Of a stretch of DNA of 64,000 bases, positions 60,788 to 64,000 are shown one piece after another (the first letter of the stretch is position 1; each line of letters begins with the position of its first letter). The stretch lies in the NCBI RefSeq assembly GCF_004762035.2, contig NZ_SIJK02000009.1, forward strand, positions 30,763 through 94,762, written 5' to 3'. A program made the position numbers and the translations under genes. The notes beneath the pieces are model-generated. The model saw only the letters and a program-made list of their open reading frames with translations, had not been told where the DNA came from and did not search any database. This DNA comes from Candidatus Chloroploca mongolica (GTDB taxonomy: Bacteria; Chloroflexota; Chloroflexia; Chloroflexales; Chloroflexaceae).

Positions 60788-60810
60788 CCGCCCCATCGGG
60801 CGGGCTTTTT
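60788..60810 (+). terminator. Intrinsic terminator of tRNA-Val
   Basis: CCGCCC pairs with GGGCGG around CATC, followed by GCTTTTTG, 17 bases beyond the tRNA. Confidence 0.85.
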
Positions 60811-60853
60811 GTTTCCTGGCACGCACGGGTGCCGCTGTCGAGTGAGGCGACAT

Positions 60854-61813
60854 ATGCGGGTCTTGCTTACCGGGTTGACTGGTCCTGTTGGGAGTTTCCT
60901 CGCCGATTATCTGTTGACGCTCCCTGCGGTTGAGGTTCATGCTTTTAAGCGCTGGCGCAGCGATCCTCGGCCAATTGCCCATCTGCTTGAGCGGGTGACG
61001 ATCCACGAGGGTGATATCGAGGATCCGTTTGCCATCGATCGCGCCATTGCCAAGGCGGCCCCCGAGCGCATCTTTCACCTCGCTGCCCAGAGTTATCCCA
61101 GTGCTTCGTGGGAGGCACCGATCCACACGTTGCGGGTCAATGTTGAGGGCACGGTCAATCTGCTCGAGGCAGTGCGGCGTCATGTGCCGACGGCGCGGGT
61201 GCATATCGCGGGGACGAGCGCCCAGTATGGCACGGTAGCGCCCGAGGCTATCCCTATTGGTGAGACGCACCCGATGCGTCCTGGTAGCCCGTATGGGGTG
61301 AGCAAGGTGGCGGCTGAGTTGACGGGGTTGCAATACCACGACAACTTTGGTTTGCACGTGGTGGTCACGCGCTCGTTCAATCATGTCGGGCCGCGCCAGG
61401 GTGACCGCTGCTCGATTCAGACCTTCTGTCGGCAGATGGCGGCGATTGAACTTGGTTTGCAAGAGCCGATCCTGCGGGTGGGCAATCTTGAGCCGCGCCG
61501 CGATTTTACGCATACCCGCGATGTTGCGCGTGCGCTCTGGCTGCTGCTTGAGCATGGGCAACCCGGTGAGGTCTATAATCTCTGTTCGGGGCAGGCGACG
61601 CGCATTGGCGATATTGTGCAGATGGTCGTGGAGCGCGGGCGGGTTCCGGTGGAGGTGCAGATTGACCCGGCGCGGCTGCGCCCGAGCGATGAACCGATCC
61701 TGCGTGGTGACAACAGCAAACTGTGTGCGGCAACGGGCTGGAAGCCTACCATTGGCATGGTCGAAATTGTCGAGGAATTGCTTGCCTACTGGCGCATGGA
61801 GTTGGCGCGGTGA
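60854..61813 (+). CDS. GDP-sugar epimerase/dehydratase (SDR extended family, Rmd-like)
   Basis: 320-residue extended short-chain dehydrogenase. It has the NAD(P) motif RVLLTGLTGPVGSFLADYL, the active-site GTSAQYGT and SPYGVSK (Tyr and Lys), then TRSFNHVGPRQGD, as in GDP-4-dehydro-6-deoxy-D-mannose reductase and GDP-mannose dehydratase relatives. It converts a GDP- or other nucleotide-linked hexose for cell-surface glycans. The start ATG at 60854 has GAGG upstream, and the frame to 60734 overlaps the tRNA. rsmI follows with a four-base overlap. Confidence 0.88.
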   Translation: MRVLLTGLTGPVGSFLADYLLTLPAVEVHAFKRWRSDPRPIAHLLERVTIHEGDIEDPFAIDRAIAKAAPERIFHLAAQSYPSASWEAPIHTLRVNVEGTVNLLEAVRRHVPTARVHIAGTSAQYGTVAPEAIPIGETHPMRPGSPYGVSKVAAELTGLQYHDNFGLHVVVTRSFNHVGPRQGDRCSIQTFCRQMAAIELGLQEPILRVGNLEPRRDFTHTRDVARALWLLLEHGQPGEVYNLCSGQATRIGDIVQMVVERGRVPVEVQIDPARLRPSDEPILRGDNSKLCAATGWKPTIGMVEIVEELLAYWRMELAR

Positions 61814-62712
61814 GCGATGAAATTCTACCCGGAGGGCGGGGAACGCTCTTTCTGGTGGCGACGCCGATTGGCAACCTTGAGGATATCACGCTCAGGGCGT
61901 TGCGAATTTTGCGTGAGGTGCGCCTGATTGCCGCCGAAGATACGCGACACAGCCGAACCCTGCTCGATCATTATCAGATCAGCACGCCCTGCATCTCGTA
62001 TCACGAACATAATAAACTCGCCCGGCTTGAGACGATCCTTGAAGCGTTGAGTCTGGGCAATGTTGCCCTTATTTCTGATGCGGGAACTCCGGCTATTTCC
62101 GATCCGGGTTTTGAACTGGTGCAGGCATGCCTGGCTGCCGGCTACACCATTGTGCCCATTCCCGGGCCGAGTGCGCCGATTGCGGCGCTGGTTGCCTCGG
62201 GATTAGCGACGCAACGCTTTGCGTTCCTTGGTTTTTTGCCCCGGCGCAGTGTTGAGCGGCGCACGCTTTTTGCGGATATGGCTGAGTTAACGCTGACCCT
62301 GATCTGCTTTGAAGCGCCGCACCGGTTGCTCGATAGCCTGGCCGATATGCAGGCGGTTTTTGGTGACCGGACGATCGTTGTAGCGAAGGATCTCACCAAG
62401 CGGTTTGAAGATCTGCGGCGCGGCACAGCGAGCGACCTGATCAGCCATTTCAGCACCCAGCGTCCGCGGGGCGAATACACGCTCGTGATCGAAGGCCGCC
62501 CCCCTGGGGAACACAAACGCGACCGCAACCGCCTCCAGGCGAGCGCCCATACCGGCGAACCGCCAACGGAGGCAGAGATCGCCGGGCGGCTGCGCCTCCT
62601 GCGCGACCAGGGTTTCAGTGGCAGCAGTGCGGCCCGTGCGGTTGCCCGCGAACTCGGCCTGCAAAAGAGTGTGGTGTATGAGGTGTGGCTGAGCCTTGGT
62701 GCTGGCGAGTAG
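61810..62712 (+). CDS. rsmI: 16S rRNA (cytidine-1402-2'-O)-methyltransferase
   Basis: 300 residues. SAM-dependent ribosome RNA methylase of the tetrapyrrole methylase fold. It opens with TLFLVATPIGNLEDITLRAL and has AAEDTRHSRTLL, LISDAGTPAISDPGFELV and PIPGPSAPIAALVASGL. The GTG start overlaps the TGA of the epimerase gene by four bases, with GGAG upstream. The C-terminal part adds a helical domain typical of RsmI. Confidence 0.95.
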   Translation: MSDEILPGGRGTLFLVATPIGNLEDITLRALRILREVRLIAAEDTRHSRTLLDHYQISTPCISYHEHNKLARLETILEALSLGNVALISDAGTPAISDPGFELVQACLAAGYTIVPIPGPSAPIAALVASGLATQRFAFLGFLPRRSVERRTLFADMAELTLTLICFEAPHRLLDSLADMQAVFGDRTIVVAKDLTKRFEDLRRGTASDLISHFSTQRPRGEYTLVIEGRPPGEHKRDRNRLQASAHTGEPPTEAEIAGRLRLLRDQGFSGSSAARAVARELGLQKSVVYEVWLSLGAGE

Positions 62713-62747
62713 CCTGGGTACGCGGGCGGGACGCCCGCGTACCCAGG
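62713..62747. terminator. GCGGGCG hairpin after rsmI
   Basis: CCTGGGTACGCGGGCG pairs with its complement around GGA, right after the rsmI stop. It shares GCGGGCGGGACGCCCGC with the element at 1879-1942. It also lies next to the ychF stop, so it could end both convergent transcripts. Confidence 0.75.
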
Positions 62748-62769
62748 AATGCCAGAAAACTTTAGTGAA

Positions 62770-63852
62770 TCAGACGTTGAAGAGAAAATGGCAGATATCG
62801 CCGTCCTGGACGATGTAGGTTTTGCCTTCCATGCGGACGGTACCCTGTTTTTTGGCTTCGGTCATCGAGCCAGCTTTGATAAGGTCGTCGTAGGCGACAA
62901 CTTCGGCGCGAATAAAACCGCGCTGGATGTCAGAGTGGATCGCGCCAGCTGCTTCGACGGCTGGCGTCTGCTGGCGGATCGTCCAGGCACGCACCTCATC
63001 GGGGCCGGTCGTCAAAAAGCTGATCAGGCCAAGCAGGGTGTAACTCTGTTGAATAACGAGTTCGCGGGCAGGGGTTGTGATGCCCAGGTCTTCCATAAAA
63101 GTCTGCGCATCTTCGTCATCGAGTTGGGCCAGTTCGGCCTCAATCTTGCCACAGAGCGGCACAACGGCACTGCGCGGATGGGCATAGGTAACAGTGGGCG
63201 GCGCACTCAACTGATCTTCACCGACGTTGGGCACGAGCAAGAGTGGCTTGGCGGTGAGGAATTGATATCCACGGATGAGGCGCTCTTCTTCCTCGCTCAT
63301 CTGGGCGGCACGAATCGGCACTTCAGCCTCAAGGCCAGCTTGCAAGCGCAGCAGCAACTCGCGCTCGGTGATGCGTAGCTCTTTCTCTCGGGTGGCCATT
63401 TTCGTAATCTCGGCGTTGAGACGTTGCAAACGGCGCTCGATAATCGCGAGATCGGCAAATGCGAGTTCGAGATCGACGGCCTGCAGATCGCGCATCAGGT
63501 CAACTGAGCCTTCGGGGTGAGGCACCGCGCTGTCTTCAAAAGTACGCACGACGTGCAGCAGCGCATCAGCGGTGCCCAGGTAGTTGAGCAACGCGGGCGG
63601 GAGGCCCTCGCCCTCGCGGCGCGAACCACTGAGCCCGGCGACATCAACATACTGCACATCGGCAAAAGTCGTCTTTTTGGGCTTGAACATCCCTGTCAAC
63701 ACGGCGAGACGGTTATCAGGGACTTTGACGGTGGCCAGATTTGGTTCAAGTTGACCAGAGGCGTAGGCCGTTGTCTCGGCTGTTCCTCGCGTTAAGGCAT
63801 TGAAGACGGTGGTTTTGCCACTATTTGGCAAGCCAATAATTGCGATTTTCAT
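62770..63852 (-). CDS. ychF: YchF/Ola1-type P-loop ATPase
   Basis: 360-residue ribosome-linked ATPase of the Obg-related YchF family. It begins MKIAIIGLPNSGKTTVFNAL and has DVAGLSGSRREGEGLP as G3, and a C-terminal TGS domain (IHSDIQRGFIRAEVVAYDDLIKAGSM). It is linked to stress and translation. The start at 63852 is taken from the family. The frame upstream to 63981 is not supported, and a promoter lies within it. Confidence 0.96.
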   Translation of the reverse strand: MKIAIIGLPNSGKTTVFNALTRGTAETTAYASGQLEPNLATVKVPDNRLAVLTGMFKPKKTTFADVQYVDVAGLSGSRREGEGLPPALLNYLGTADALLHVVRTFEDSAVPHPEGSVDLMRDLQAVDLELAFADLAIIERRLQRLNAEITKMATREKELRITERELLLRLQAGLEAEVPIRAAQMSEEEERLIRGYQFLTAKPLLLVPNVGEDQLSAPPTVTYAHPRSAVVPLCGKIEAELAQLDDEDAQTFMEDLGITTPARELVIQQSYTLLGLISFLTTGPDEVRAWTIRQQTPAVEAAGAIHSDIQRGFIRAEVVAYDDLIKAGSMTEAKKQGTVRMEGKTYIVQDGDICHFLFNV

Positions 63853-63899
63853 GTTTCTCTTCTCTGGTTGGTCACGGGTGTGTGTCCTGAGTTTGGGCA

Positions 63900-63928
63900 A
63901 GTATAGCGCCGGGGTGCGAAAGTTGCAA
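63900..63928 (-). promoter_or_regulatory. ychF promoter
   Basis: On the minus strand TTGCAA (63923-63928) and TATACT (63900-63905) are 17 bases apart, about 48 bases upstream of the ychF start. The last 72 bases of the window contain nothing else I can support. Confidence 0.75.
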
Positions 63929-64000
63929 CCCCAGGGGCGAAGCACGCGCTCGGGATGGCGGGTGGCTTCGTCGCGCCGCATCCCGGAGACCTGCCAGGTG

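Overview
The window looks like chromosome of a member of the Chloroflexota, probably class Chloroflexia near Chloroflexaceae or Oscillochloridaceae. This is an inference. It rests on overall protein character, on the YLPLV linker typical of secreted Chloroflexota proteins, on the abundance of long intergenic palindromes, and on the mix of ilv/leu, Ccm, PrkA-YeaH-SpoVR and form II CoxL-like genes. The DNA is moderately GC-rich. I see no phage, insertion sequence, plasmid or CRISPR array. The window is a core-genome stretch with about 50 protein genes and two tRNA genes.

Layout: 29-5956 is a minus-strand branched-chain amino acid operon (ilvB-ilvN-ilvC-leuA). It is preceded by a complete leader-peptide attenuator that the usual gene-size cutoffs miss. 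6064-9982 holds galT and half of a nucleoside-type ABC importer. 10043-18534 has a hybrid kinase, an orphan CoxL-like subunit, a CBS-ACT protein, a thiolase and a CDF transporter. 18544-26067 holds birA, LytR-CpsA-Psr, murJ, a membrane protein, gyrB and an AbiEii-like nucleotidyltransferase. 26336-31967 has a degenerate GAF-GGDEF protein, a secreted protein with a caspase-like His/Cys pair, and a possible glycoside hydrolase. 32018-39955 (minus) has an ECF sigma factor, a biotin-dependent carboxylase alpha chain, a flavin/F420 oxidoreductase, an M20 amidohydrolase and a second hybrid kinase. 40056-42697 has DsbB, GlmS and tRNA-Gly. 42961-51476 (minus) is a cytochrome c maturation operon, ccmA-B-C-D-E-F followed by two membrane proteins, a TPR protein and a TlpA/CcmG thioredoxin. 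Both of these carry the same degenerate DnaJ-like N-terminal module. A response regulator ends the operon. 51572-60450 (minus) has an alpha/beta hydrolase, a coiled-coil protein and a prkA-yeaH-spoVR-prmC operon whose SpoVR is split by an intein. 60694-63928 has tRNA-Val, a nucleotide-sugar epimerase, rsmI and ychF.

The most notable signals are: (1) a classical translation-coupled attenuator upstream of ilvB with 13 Leu/Val/Ile in 25 codons; (2) an identical 15-bp inverted repeat placed 8-9 bp upstream of the -35 box of both the ilv operon and the tRNA-Gly gene; (3) an apparently splicing-competent 359-residue intein in SpoVR; (4) J-like/thioredoxin and J-like/TPR fusions in a variant System I cytochrome c maturation operon whose CcmE has CxxxY and which has no visible CcmH; (5) a family of long palindromes with a shared GCCAGC-N3-GCTGGC tip and unrelated but self-complementary arms.
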